Source of the DNA: CAVUNY01 sp963768585
GTDB taxonomy: Bacteria > Chloroflexota > Anaerolineae > Anaerolineales > Anaerolineaceae
DNA length: 64,000 bases
Direction: 5' to 3'
NCBI GenBank assembly: GCA_963768585.1
Contig: CAVYIF010000010.1
Location: 62,001 to 126,000, forward strand
The notes below the pieces were generated by a model. The model saw only the letters and a program-made list of their open reading frames with translations. It was not told the DNA's origin and searched no databases. A program made the translations under genes and the position numbers. Positions 42,458 through 50,079 of the stretch are shown piece by piece. The stretch's first letter is position 1. Every line of letters starts with the position of its first letter.

Positions 42458-43126
42458 TTACTGCTGGCTGGCGCGCTTGAGGTAATAAGCCCGCAGCCCG
42501 ACAACTCGTTCTGTCCCTTCGCGCAGCCTTTTAAGGTTGGGGCGAAGGGCGTACAGGACAATCAGCAAAGCCAATACCCCATACACGATATACTGCCAGG
42601 GAGCGTCCACGGCAACAGCCCTGACTGCAAAAAGGATGGTTGATACCACTACGACGCTGATCGTTGTCACCGAGGCATAGCCCACCAGAACAAAAACCAA
42701 CAAAGCGATTGGAAAGATAAAGAATATGCTGTAAGGCCACAAGGCAATCGCCGCTCCCAACCCGGTTGCGCCGCCTGCCCCTCCCTTTAACTGCAGCCTG
42801 CCTTGCTCATCGCGGCCGGTGTAAAAGATCGACTTGGTCGATGCCAGCAGGGCGATCACAGCCGCCAATACTTTAACCCACGCATTTCCTGGGACCAGGG
42901 CATCGGCGATCCAACCGCTGGCGACACCTTTCATCACATCTAACACTGCCGTGGTAGCGCCGGCGAAAAGCCCCGCGGCGCGCATAACATTCGTTCCGCC
43001 AGTGCGGCCGCTACCCATTTTCCGAATATCTTTACGAGTAAATATGAAAACGATCACGATCCCCCAGGGAATGGCACCGATGACATAACTCGCGACAATT
43101 ACAATTAAAAGCATCAAAAACGGCAT
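42458..43126 (-). CDS. plsY: Acyl-phosphate:glycerol-3-phosphate acyltransferase PlsY
   Basis: First acyl transfer of phospholipid synthesis in the membrane, using acyl phosphate. The 222 residues have several helices and the three conserved loops: MGSGRTGGTNVMRAAG (canonical GSGN-GATN), DVMKGVASGWIAD and KGGAGGATGLGAAI. AGGAGGT lies upstream of the ATG. Monocistronic. Confidence 0.92.
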   Translation of the reverse strand: MPFLMLLIVIVASYVIGAIPWGIVIVFIFTRKDIRKMGSGRTGGTNVMRAAGLFAGATTAVLDVMKGVASGWIADALVPGNAWVKVLAAVIALLASTKSIFYTGRDEQGRLQLKGGAGGATGLGAAIALWPYSIFFIFPIALLVFVLVGYASVTTISVVVVSTILFAVRAVAVDAPWQYIVYGVLALLIVLYALRPNLKRLREGTERVVGLRAYYLKRASQQ

Positions 43127-43179
43127 GAAACAATACCTCCTGATAAAATTAATAACCCGAAATCGGAATTAACGGTGCG

Positions 43180-43628
43180 CTAAGAAATCACACACAATTT
43201 TACTGTATGTACCCGGTTTGGATCAATAACAAAAGCGTTAATTCGCCAATTTCCCCAGGCCGGACCTGACTCAGACCGATGATCAGCACTCTCGCGATTT
43301 AGTGGGCTGGCGATAACCATCGCCGTGCCCGGATAGAAAAATTCTGCGATATCGGTGGGTGAAGGGCCGGACGGACCCTGAGGATGACTGTGAAAAATAG
43401 CGAGCAGTTCCCACCCCTGTGCCTCAATCTGATCGAATGCCTTGAGTTGGGCCAGCGGTGCCATACGAAAACGGACCGGGCTGTGCAATTCATTCTCTAC
43501 CGGGATTACCAGCCTGGACTCCCCCCTATCCCACCGACCAGACCGCAAGCCTCTTCAGGAAGACAGTTCTCGATATGCAAAGTGATCTGAGATATGTGCT
43601 CTGGTGTCAAATACAAATCTGAAGGCAT
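43180..43628 (-). pseudogene. JAMM/MPN+ metallopeptidase (M67 family), frameshifted at a G-tract
   Basis: From the ATG at 43628 the frame gives MPSDLYLTPEHISQITLHIE, then NCLPEEACGLVGG, the normal MPN start, and ends at a TAA after a run of six G (minus strand; plus 43521-43526). The rest, SRLVIPVENELHSPVRF and the JAMM zinc site FHSHPQGPSGPSPTD, lies in another frame to 43180. Adding one G to the tract makes a continuous protein of about 149 residues. JAMM enzymes cleave isopeptide or C-terminal bonds of ubiquitin-like or sulfur-carrier proteins. The start is 2 bp from the stop of the upstream membrane-protein gene, so the two are coupled. Confidence 0.8.
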
Positions 43629-43629
43629 C

Positions 43630-44445
43630 TTAAACCCTGACAACGATCGCCAGTCCACATAAAAAGCCCATAATTAAGGCCGGCTCAATCAACAAATTGG
43701 GCCATGCGCGCCCCTCTTCGATTGCCCCGGACACGCTGGTGAGAGCATAAGCCAGACCCGTCAAAATCAATCCGTAAGACAAGGGGCTGAGCGGTAAGTA
43801 CTGGAGTCCAATCACAACTTCACCGGTTACTGTACTGATCCCGAAGGTCCAGGTCAGAAACCAACCGCTGCCTGCGCGCAGGTACAACGTACGTAAACAG
43901 ACCAGCGCCAGAGGACCAACCAGGAGCGGGAGGAGCAGATACAGGCGCAAGCTCCCTGCGCGAGCAGCAATCGCCAGGATCAAATACAGGGCAAAGGAAA
44001 GCGCCGTCAGGCCAATCGTCGCCAGACCGTGCCGCGAGTCTTGAAAATCAACCACGATGTACTCCGCGATAAAGACCAGCACCAGCAGCACGCCCCCCAT
44101 GGCAAAAACTGCCCACCACTGCGGACCAATCGTCAGGGTGGAAAGCGGTACCCCGATCGTCCAGGCGGTTAACGCCGGCAGCAGTACGTGCTGCCACAGG
44201 CTAGCGCCTTCCCGGTGGGGATGGCTGCGCAGCAGCCAATCGGTACCAACCGCTGCCAACAACGCGGTCAAGACAGATACGATGGTGTTAAAACTGAGCG
44301 TAAATTCAAAAACCGCAAAAGGCAGCCTCAGAACCAGGTTGGTTTCTGGTAGGCGCACAAACGGCGTCAGCGCGTACGCCAGCATGATCGTCGCTGACAA
44401 AATGCTCAATTGGTTGGTATCGGGCAGATGTAGATGCTCATCCAT
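43630..44445 (-). CDS. Membrane protein of unknown function
   Basis: A 271-residue polytopic protein with about eight hydrophobic segments; I recognise no motif. It is paired with the JAMM peptidase gene (2 bp apart). TAGAAT (minus strand, 44458-44453) lies 7 nt before the ATG with TTGGTT 16 bp further up and no ribosome site, a leaderless arrangement. Confidence 0.7.
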   Translation of the reverse strand: MDEHLHLPDTNQLSILSATIMLAYALTPFVRLPETNLVLRLPFAVFEFTLSFNTIVSVLTALLAAVGTDWLLRSHPHREGASLWQHVLLPALTAWTIGVPLSTLTIGPQWWAVFAMGGVLLVLVFIAEYIVVDFQDSRHGLATIGLTALSFALYLILAIAARAGSLRLYLLLPLLVGPLALVCLRTLYLRAGSGWFLTWTFGISTVTGEVVIGLQYLPLSPLSYGLILTGLAYALTSVSGAIEEGRAWPNLLIEPALIMGFLCGLAIVVRV

Positions 44446-44452
44446 CCCAATA

Positions 44453-44565
44453 ATTCTACCTTATGAAAGCTTTAAACCAACCTGGTTTGAATGTGCATTT
44501 TCTTCCAGAAGGTCGGCCCCCCTTATCGGAGATATAAGGAAAGGAAAGGCCCAATGTGGTAAAAT
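44453..44565. promoter_or_regulatory. Divergent promoters of two membrane-protein genes
   Basis: Minus strand: TAGAAT at 44458-44453, 7 nt before the ATG at 44445. Plus strand: extended -10 TGGTAAAAT at 44557-44565, 9 nt before the ATG at 44575. Neither gene has a ribosome site, so both may be leaderless. Confidence 0.5.
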
Positions 44566-44574
44566 AGTTCTATA

Positions 44575-45576
44575 ATGCAGACGAAATCCGAGACGGCCAC
44601 CATCACTCCGCCGCGCTTAATGAGCGCGGTGAGTGCTGGTTTTAATGTGGTTGCGGGCCATATTCAACTGATATTATTCCCTGTGGTCGTCGATTTGTTC
44701 CTCTGGTTGGGGCCCCACTTGAGCATAAAAAGCGTAATGCAGCCCTGGTTGGACCATTGGGTCGAGACAGTTGGCATGTTGGGCTCTTCCGATATGGCGA
44801 GTCTGATGGTGAACAGCAAACCAGAATTCCAATCGCTGATCGCCCACTTCAACCTTTTAAGTGCAATTCGAACCTGGCCGATTGGCGTCCCCAGTTTAAT
44901 GTCATCGATGGTTGATACGACCACCCCATTCGGCAGTGCCGCTATTACAGAAATTCCATCACTCGAATCCACAGTACTTACATTGCTGGTCATACTGGTC
45001 CTTGGCCTGGGTTTTGGCAGCATATTCTTTAATCTTGTGGCGTATTTCTGCGCCGAACGCAGCTTTGATATCACCATGACCCGCCGGTTTACCTGGGGAT
45101 TTTTTCAAACGATTACCCTGACTCTGCTCTTGTTGGTAGTTTTGCTGCTTATTGCCATTCCAGCAATGATCATCCTATCATTTGTCATTATGCTCAGCCC
45201 TGGGATCGCCCAGATCGTTCTGCTTGTGATGAGTTTCATTTTCTTGTGGCTGCTGCTGCCGTTCGTCTTTTCCCCGCATGGGATATTCGCGTACGGACTC
45301 AGTGCGATCAGCTCCATGTTGACCAGCATGCGTCTGGTCAGAGGTTTTTTGCCAGGAACGGGCATGTTCCTGGTGGTTGTAGTTTTATTCAGTGAAGGCA
45401 TGAATATCTTCTGGCGCGCGGCCCCCCCCAATTCTTGGATGACGCTGGTGGGAATTGGCGGTCATGCATTTATTACCACCGGTCTGCTGGCAGCCAGTTT
45501 TATCTATTACCAGGGTGGAATGCGCTGGATGCAAGAGAATCTGAAGAAAATGGTAGCCAGCGCCAATAAAACCTGA
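44575..45576 (+). CDS. Polytopic membrane protein of unknown function
   Basis: A 333-residue protein with six or so membrane helices and no recognisable catalytic motif; the start PPRLMSAVSAGFNVVAGHIQ resembles the opening helix of Anaerolineae membrane proteins of unknown role. The start at 44575 has no ribosome site and follows a -10 box by 9 nt. It precedes gyrB by 39 bp and could be cotranscribed with it. Confidence 0.65.
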   Translation: MQTKSETATITPPRLMSAVSAGFNVVAGHIQLILFPVVVDLFLWLGPHLSIKSVMQPWLDHWVETVGMLGSSDMASLMVNSKPEFQSLIAHFNLLSAIRTWPIGVPSLMSSMVDTTTPFGSAAITEIPSLESTVLTLLVILVLGLGFGSIFFNLVAYFCAERSFDITMTRRFTWGFFQTITLTLLLLVVLLLIAIPAMIILSFVIMLSPGIAQIVLLVMSFIFLWLLLPFVFSPHGIFAYGLSAISSMLTSMRLVRGFLPGTGMFLVVVVLFSEGMNIFWRAAPPNSWMTLVGIGGHAFITTGLLAASFIYYQGGMRWMQENLKKMVASANKT

Positions 45577-45615
45577 CTTATTTATTCGATCAATTATTAT
45601 TTCTCGGAGGACTGA

Positions 45616-47532
45616 GTGAATCAAACGCCCACTTCGTATGCTGCAAAAGATATCCAGGTATTGGAAGGACTGGAGGCCGTACGCCGCCGCCCAGGTATGT
45701 ATGTCGGCGGGACTGATCTCAAAGCGCTCCACCACCTGGTTTACGAAGTTGTCGATAACTCTATCGATGAAGCCTTGGCTGGGACGTGCGACGAGATTAT
45801 CGTCACCATTAACGCAGACAGCAGCGTAACCGTTGAGGATAACGGTCGCGGTATCCCGGTCGATATTCACCCGGAAAAACATAAATCGGCCCTGGAAGTG
45901 GTCATGACCGTGCTTCACGCCGGTGGTAAATTCGGCGGCGGTGGATACAAGGTCTCTGGCGGCTTGCACGGTGTGGGTGTCTCGGCGGTCAACGCCCTGT
46001 CAGAATGGTGCGAAGTTGAAGTCAAGCGTGATGGCCAGGTATGGTACCAGCGCTACGAACGCGGCATCCCCATGGACGCCGTCAAACCGGTCCGAAAATG
46101 CCCCCCGGATATCACCGGAACACGGACCACTTACCGCTTCGACACGCAGATCTTTAAAGACGACCTTGATTACAAATTCGAGACCCTGGTGCAGCGCTTC
46201 CGCGAAATGGCCTTTGTGACCCGTAAAGTGCTGCTGAAGTTGGTCGATGACCGCAGCAACCGCGAAATGTCCTTCTTTTTCGAAGGCGGGATCAATTCAT
46301 TCGTCCGCTATCTCAACCGCAACCGCAATACTTTACACAACGTCTTTTCCGTTGAAAAAGAAGTGGAAAATATTGGCATTGAATGCGCCATCCAATACAC
46401 GGATTCTTACGCGGAATCGGTGTATTCCTTTGCCAATACCATCAACACCATCGACGGCGGCACCCATCTGACCGGGCTGCGCACCGCTACCACGCGCGCC
46501 ATCAACGATTATTCCCGCCGCACCGGGCTATTGAAAGATGCCGATCCCAACTTCAATGGTGATGATATCCGCGAGGGCATGACCGCCATCATCAGCATCA
46601 AGCACCCCGACCCGCAGTTTGAATCACAAACCAAGGTCAAATTGATGAATCCCGAGGTGCAAACCTACGTGCAGCAGGTGGTCGCCGAAGGTTTTTCTAC
46701 TTTCCTCGAGGAAAACCCCCAGGCAGCGAAGGCTATCGTCTCAAAATGCCTGACTTCGGCCCGTGCCCGAGATGCTGCTCGCAAAGCACGCGACCTGGTT
46801 ATTCGCAAATCCGCGCTGGAAAGCCTGACCCTGCCGGGCAAACTGGCAGACTGCTCGGAACGGGATTCGAACAAGACTGAACTATACATCGTTGAAGGCG
46901 ACAGCGCCGGCGGATCGGCAAAACAGGGGCGCGACCGCCACTTTCAGGCCATCCTGCCCCTGCGCGGCAAGATCCTCAATACCGAACGCGCCCGGCTGGA
47001 CAAGATTCTGGGCAACAAAGAAGTCAAAGCGCTCATCTCCGCGATCGGTGCCGGAATCGGCGATAATTTTGATCTGACCAACCTGCGCTACGGGCGCATC
47101 ATCATTATGACTGATGCCGATGTCGACGGCAGCCATATTCGCACCCTGCTGCTGACCTTCTTCTTCCGCTATATGCAGTCCTTGATCGAAGAAGGGCATA
47201 TGTACATCGCCCAACCACCCCTTTTCCGCCTGGCTTATAAAAACCAGGTGCATTATGCCTACACGGAAAATGACAAGGACCGCATTATCAAAGAAATGGG
47301 AACCACCCCCGAAAGGGTAACCTTACAGCGCTACAAGGGTCTGGGTGAAATGAATCCCCAGCAGCTTTGGGAAACCACTATGGATCCCCAGAACCGCACA
47401 TTGCTGCAGGTTTCTGTGGAAGATGCCACCGTCGCCGACCGCACTTTCGATATGCTGATGGGCGAAGCTGTTCCTCCACGCACCAAGTTCATTACCACCC
47501 ACGCCCGGGATGTGCGCAACCTGGATGTTTAG
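45616..47532 (+). CDS. gyrB: DNA gyrase subunit B
   Basis: ATPase subunit of the type II topoisomerase that adds negative supercoils. The 638-residue protein has the GHKL ATPase motifs VVDNSIDEALAG, DNGRGIPVD, GGLHGVGVSAVNALSEWCEV, and the Toprim domain EGDSAGGSAKQGRDRHFQAI and DADVDGSHIRTLLLTFFFR, then the QRYKGLGEMNPQQLWETTMD tail. GGAGGACTGA precedes a GTG start. The absence of the large insertion of enterobacterial GyrB is usual. gyrA is not in the window. Confidence 0.96.
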   Translation: MNQTPTSYAAKDIQVLEGLEAVRRRPGMYVGGTDLKALHHLVYEVVDNSIDEALAGTCDEIIVTINADSSVTVEDNGRGIPVDIHPEKHKSALEVVMTVLHAGGKFGGGGYKVSGGLHGVGVSAVNALSEWCEVEVKRDGQVWYQRYERGIPMDAVKPVRKCPPDITGTRTTYRFDTQIFKDDLDYKFETLVQRFREMAFVTRKVLLKLVDDRSNREMSFFFEGGINSFVRYLNRNRNTLHNVFSVEKEVENIGIECAIQYTDSYAESVYSFANTINTIDGGTHLTGLRTATTRAINDYSRRTGLLKDADPNFNGDDIREGMTAIISIKHPDPQFESQTKVKLMNPEVQTYVQQVVAEGFSTFLEENPQAAKAIVSKCLTSARARDAARKARDLVIRKSALESLTLPGKLADCSERDSNKTELYIVEGDSAGGSAKQGRDRHFQAILPLRGKILNTERARLDKILGNKEVKALISAIGAGIGDNFDLTNLRYGRIIIMTDADVDGSHIRTLLLTFFFRYMQSLIEEGHMYIAQPPLFRLAYKNQVHYAYTENDKDRIIKEMGTTPERVTLQRYKGLGEMNPQQLWETTMDPQNRTLLQVSVEDATVADRTFDMLMGEAVPPRTKFITTHARDVRNLDV

Positions 47533-47549
47533 CCGCAGGAATTCATAAA

Positions 47550-47594
47550 GATAACAACAGTGCCAGCCTTTGAAAGGCTGGCACTGTTGTTATC
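47550..47594. terminator. Bidirectional terminator after gyrB
   Basis: Two 22-bp arms, perfectly complementary around one G at 47572: the left arm ends TGCCAGCCTTT and the right begins AAAGGCTGGCA. It lies between the convergent gyrB and lipoprotein genes. Confidence 0.8.
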
Positions 47595-47649
47595 ACCCAT
47601 ACTTTTTTATCTTTAACTTAATCTTTCCAATATATCGACACTGGGAAGC

Positions 47650-48630
47650 CTAAGGTTCAATTACCACCAGGTTGTCAAACTGGATTTGGGCACTCCCCGT
47701 TTTCCCCGGCAGGACAGCTAACCCGATATCCCCACCCCGATATTCCGAGTCGGTCAACTTTTCCACGGTATTTCCATTAATCCGCAGGGCCAGCTGTTCA
47801 GCATCACAGCTCGCTTCAATCACGTTCAACCGGGCACCAGGGAGAACATTCTCCGATTCCTGCCAATCAATCAGGGGTATCCGTTCGTTATCGGAATTAC
47901 GGAAGATGGCATAAGCGCCATCCGCCCGGATCATGAACAGGTAGCCATCGCCGTTGGACTGCACACGGCACATCACACCAAATCCCGCCGGGGCGGTGTC
48001 ATCCGATCCGAGCGGGGTTGACTCAACCGTCAAAACAAGGTTCTCATAATATTTACCGGCGGTTGCTAAAGCCAAATCGCCGGGCTGTCCAGCGTTTATG
48101 ATGTATGTGCCATCCACGATAGCACCCTGGGCGCCGCTTCCGGTTGTCTTCCAGCCCCCCTTTTCCTCAAAAGGTTCGCTATCCAGAACCGCTGGATTAT
48201 TGACTTCCCAACGGATCGAATTGGAGAGATCGAATTCATATTGCTCTACCAAACCGATGTAATCACAATTTTCCGCCCGGACATCATAAATCCCCGGTTG
48301 AATTTGGAAAATACGCTCCTGACCCTGTTTAATAATTTCCTCAGCGCCCAGCCAATCGTCCCCCCAGGTGCTTTCATCTGGAGGTGAAATATACACATAA
48401 CACACATTCCAGTCAGAGCGGTTCGTCAGCGTAAGTTGAACCATCGATCGCTCCGGCAGCGCCGTCATTTCAACAGGGCTGAAAGTCGGCGGCACCAGGA
48501 TCGACCTTCCCCCCGCAAGGATTGGGATCGGTGGTTTGGTGGGAGAGGGGTCTACAGGCGAGGGTGTTTCCCCGGCGCAGCCAACCAGAAAACAGCACAG
48601 GCTCAGATATATACCGAGAATCAACTTCAT
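47650..48630 (-). CDS. Lipoprotein with concanavalin-like/lectin-fold domain
   Basis: A 326-residue lipoprotein: lipobox LVGC (Cys17), a Pro/Ser-rich linker, a beta-rich domain of about 100 residues (NRSDWNVCYVYISPPDEST), then a jelly-roll domain (about 165-325) like 3-keto-disaccharide hydrolase/LamG folds, with GFGVMCRVQSNGDGYLFMIR and a terminal QFDNLVV. Function unknown, perhaps carbohydrate binding. AGGA lies about 6 nt before the ATG at 48630. Confidence 0.7.
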   Translation of the reverse strand: MKLILGIYLSLCCFLVGCAGETPSPVDPSPTKPPIPILAGGRSILVPPTFSPVEMTALPERSMVQLTLTNRSDWNVCYVYISPPDESTWGDDWLGAEEIIKQGQERIFQIQPGIYDVRAENCDYIGLVEQYEFDLSNSIRWEVNNPAVLDSEPFEEKGGWKTTGSGAQGAIVDGTYIINAGQPGDLALATAGKYYENLVLTVESTPLGSDDTAPAGFGVMCRVQSNGDGYLFMIRADGAYAIFRNSDNERIPLIDWQESENVLPGARLNVIEASCDAEQLALRINGNTVEKLTDSEYRGGDIGLAVLPGKTGSAQIQFDNLVVIEP

Positions 48631-48708
48631 GGCAGTCCTATCAACGAAAAAGACAAGAATAGGATGATTATAGCATTCGCTCGATTCCAATTTGTGATAT
48701 ATTAATTA

Positions 48709-48737
48709 TTGACCCTCAGCGGGCCGCAGGTTATAAA
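48709..48737 (+). promoter_or_regulatory. Promoter of the Ldh-family gene
   Basis: TTGACC (48709-48714), 17-bp spacer, TATAAA (48732-48737); about 24 nt before a GGTGAGG ribosome site and the ATG at 48762. Confidence 0.6.
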
Positions 48738-48761
48738 ATCCTTGGAACAGGTGAGGTAAAT

Positions 48762-49856
48762 ATGACAAAAGCGTTTCTATTCCGGTATGATGATCTAAAA
48801 GATTATATGATCCGTTATTTTACGAAGCTGGATGTGCCCGCAGCCCATGCAGCGATTGCCGCCGATGTTCTCCTTTCCGCGGACCTGCGCGGTGTCGATT
48901 CCCACGGCATGATTCGCCTCAACAGCTATTACGGCGACCGCATCCGAAAGGGATCGGTTGACCCCAAATCTCCTTTCAAAGTAATCTCAGAAACTGCGAC
49001 GACCGCCGCGATCGACGGTGGGAACGGCCTGGGCCAGGTCGTTTCACGCCACGCGATGGAATTATGCATTCAAAAAGCCCATCAGACCGGATTATCGATG
49101 GTCACCGTGCGCAATTCTAATCATTATGGTATCGCCGGTTATTACGCGATGATGGCCCTGGAACACAATATGATTGGCATCAGCTTCACCAACAGCCAGC
49201 CATTGGTTGCACCCACTTACGGGCGCAAAGCCATGCTGGGGACGAACCCCATCGCCGTTGCCGTGCCCGCCAAAAATGAACGCCCCTATGTACTGGATAT
49301 GGCTACCAGCATCGTCCCGGTCGGACGGATCACGGTGTACGATAAAGCCGGCAAGCTCATCCCCGAAGGCTGGGGGATTGATTCCGATGGCAAGGTAACC
49401 GTTCAGCCCCAAGAAGTGCTCAAGGGTGGCGCCCTTATGCCGTTGGGTGGGATCGATCTGATGCGCGGTTATAAAGGCTATGGCCTGGGGCTGATGGTGG
49501 ATATTTTCTCCGGCGTGCTATCCGGAAGCGCTTTCGGCACAGGCGTGGACATCAAAGATGGCAAACATAACGCCCGTACCGGGCATTTCTTCGCTGCAGT
49601 AAACATCGAAGCCTTCCGCCCGCTGGATGAATTTAAGAAAGATATGGATGAACTGCTGAGCCAGATTAAAAATTCGCCCAAGGCTAAAGGCCAGGATCGT
49701 ATTTATATTCAAGGAGAAAAAGAATTCGAAATGGCTGAGAAGAATGCTCGCGAAGGGGTACCCTTGATGGAACCGGTTGTCGAAGGCCTGAAGAAAAGCG
49801 GGCATGAAATTGGTGTGGAATTTAATGTGGAAGTAATCGGAGAAACGGAGAAATAA
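48762..49856 (+). CDS. Ldh-family (malate/L-lactate/ureidoglycolate type) NAD(P)-dependent oxidoreductase
   Basis: A 364-residue member of the type-2 malate/lactate dehydrogenase family, unrelated to classical MDH. Hallmarks: DLRGVDSHGMIRL, NSNHYGIAGYYAMMAL (catalytic His), GTNPIAVAVPAKN and VLDMATSIVPVGRI, with GYKGYGLGLMVDIFSG near the end. Substrate could be malate, sulfolactate, ureidoglycolate or 2,3-diketogulonate. It is monocistronic with its own promoter. Confidence 0.88.
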   Translation: MTKAFLFRYDDLKDYMIRYFTKLDVPAAHAAIAADVLLSADLRGVDSHGMIRLNSYYGDRIRKGSVDPKSPFKVISETATTAAIDGGNGLGQVVSRHAMELCIQKAHQTGLSMVTVRNSNHYGIAGYYAMMALEHNMIGISFTNSQPLVAPTYGRKAMLGTNPIAVAVPAKNERPYVLDMATSIVPVGRITVYDKAGKLIPEGWGIDSDGKVTVQPQEVLKGGALMPLGGIDLMRGYKGYGLGLMVDIFSGVLSGSAFGTGVDIKDGKHNARTGHFFAAVNIEAFRPLDEFKKDMDELLSQIKNSPKAKGQDRIYIQGEKEFEMAEKNAREGVPLMEPVVEGLKKSGHEIGVEFNVEVIGETEK

Positions 49857-49952
49857 CGTCCGTCCACGCATACCAGCAACCGTAAAAATTAATGGGAGCA
49901 CAAAACTTCATCAGCCAATCCTCAGAACTTGTTAAGATTGGCGTCAGAGACC

Positions 49953-49981
49953 TTGCAACGCGGTATAATATGTGCTAGAAT
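49953..49981 (+). promoter_or_regulatory. nusA operon promoter
   Basis: TTGCAA (49953-49958), 17-bp spacer, TAGAAT (49976-49981), with a TG extension one base before the -10 (TGTGCTAGAAT). A second box TATAAT lies at 49964-49969 with a weak -35. Confidence 0.6.
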
Positions 49982-50017
49982 CCATTATCGTAGGTTGTAT
50001 CAATGTTGACCGCAACG

Positions 50018-50040
50018 AAAAGTGGGAGTCCCCCACTTTT
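50018..50040 (+). terminator. Leader hairpin upstream of nusA
   Basis: AAAAGTGGG / CCCACTTTT 9-bp stem with a 5-nt loop, ending 40 bp before the nusA ATG and after the promoter. Its 3' arm ends in TTTT but no further U-run follows. It may be a leader attenuator or only a structured leader. Confidence 0.5.
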
Positions 50041-50079
50041 CTGCGTGTTATGGGCTATTTGCCTGGAGAATGTTAAGGA

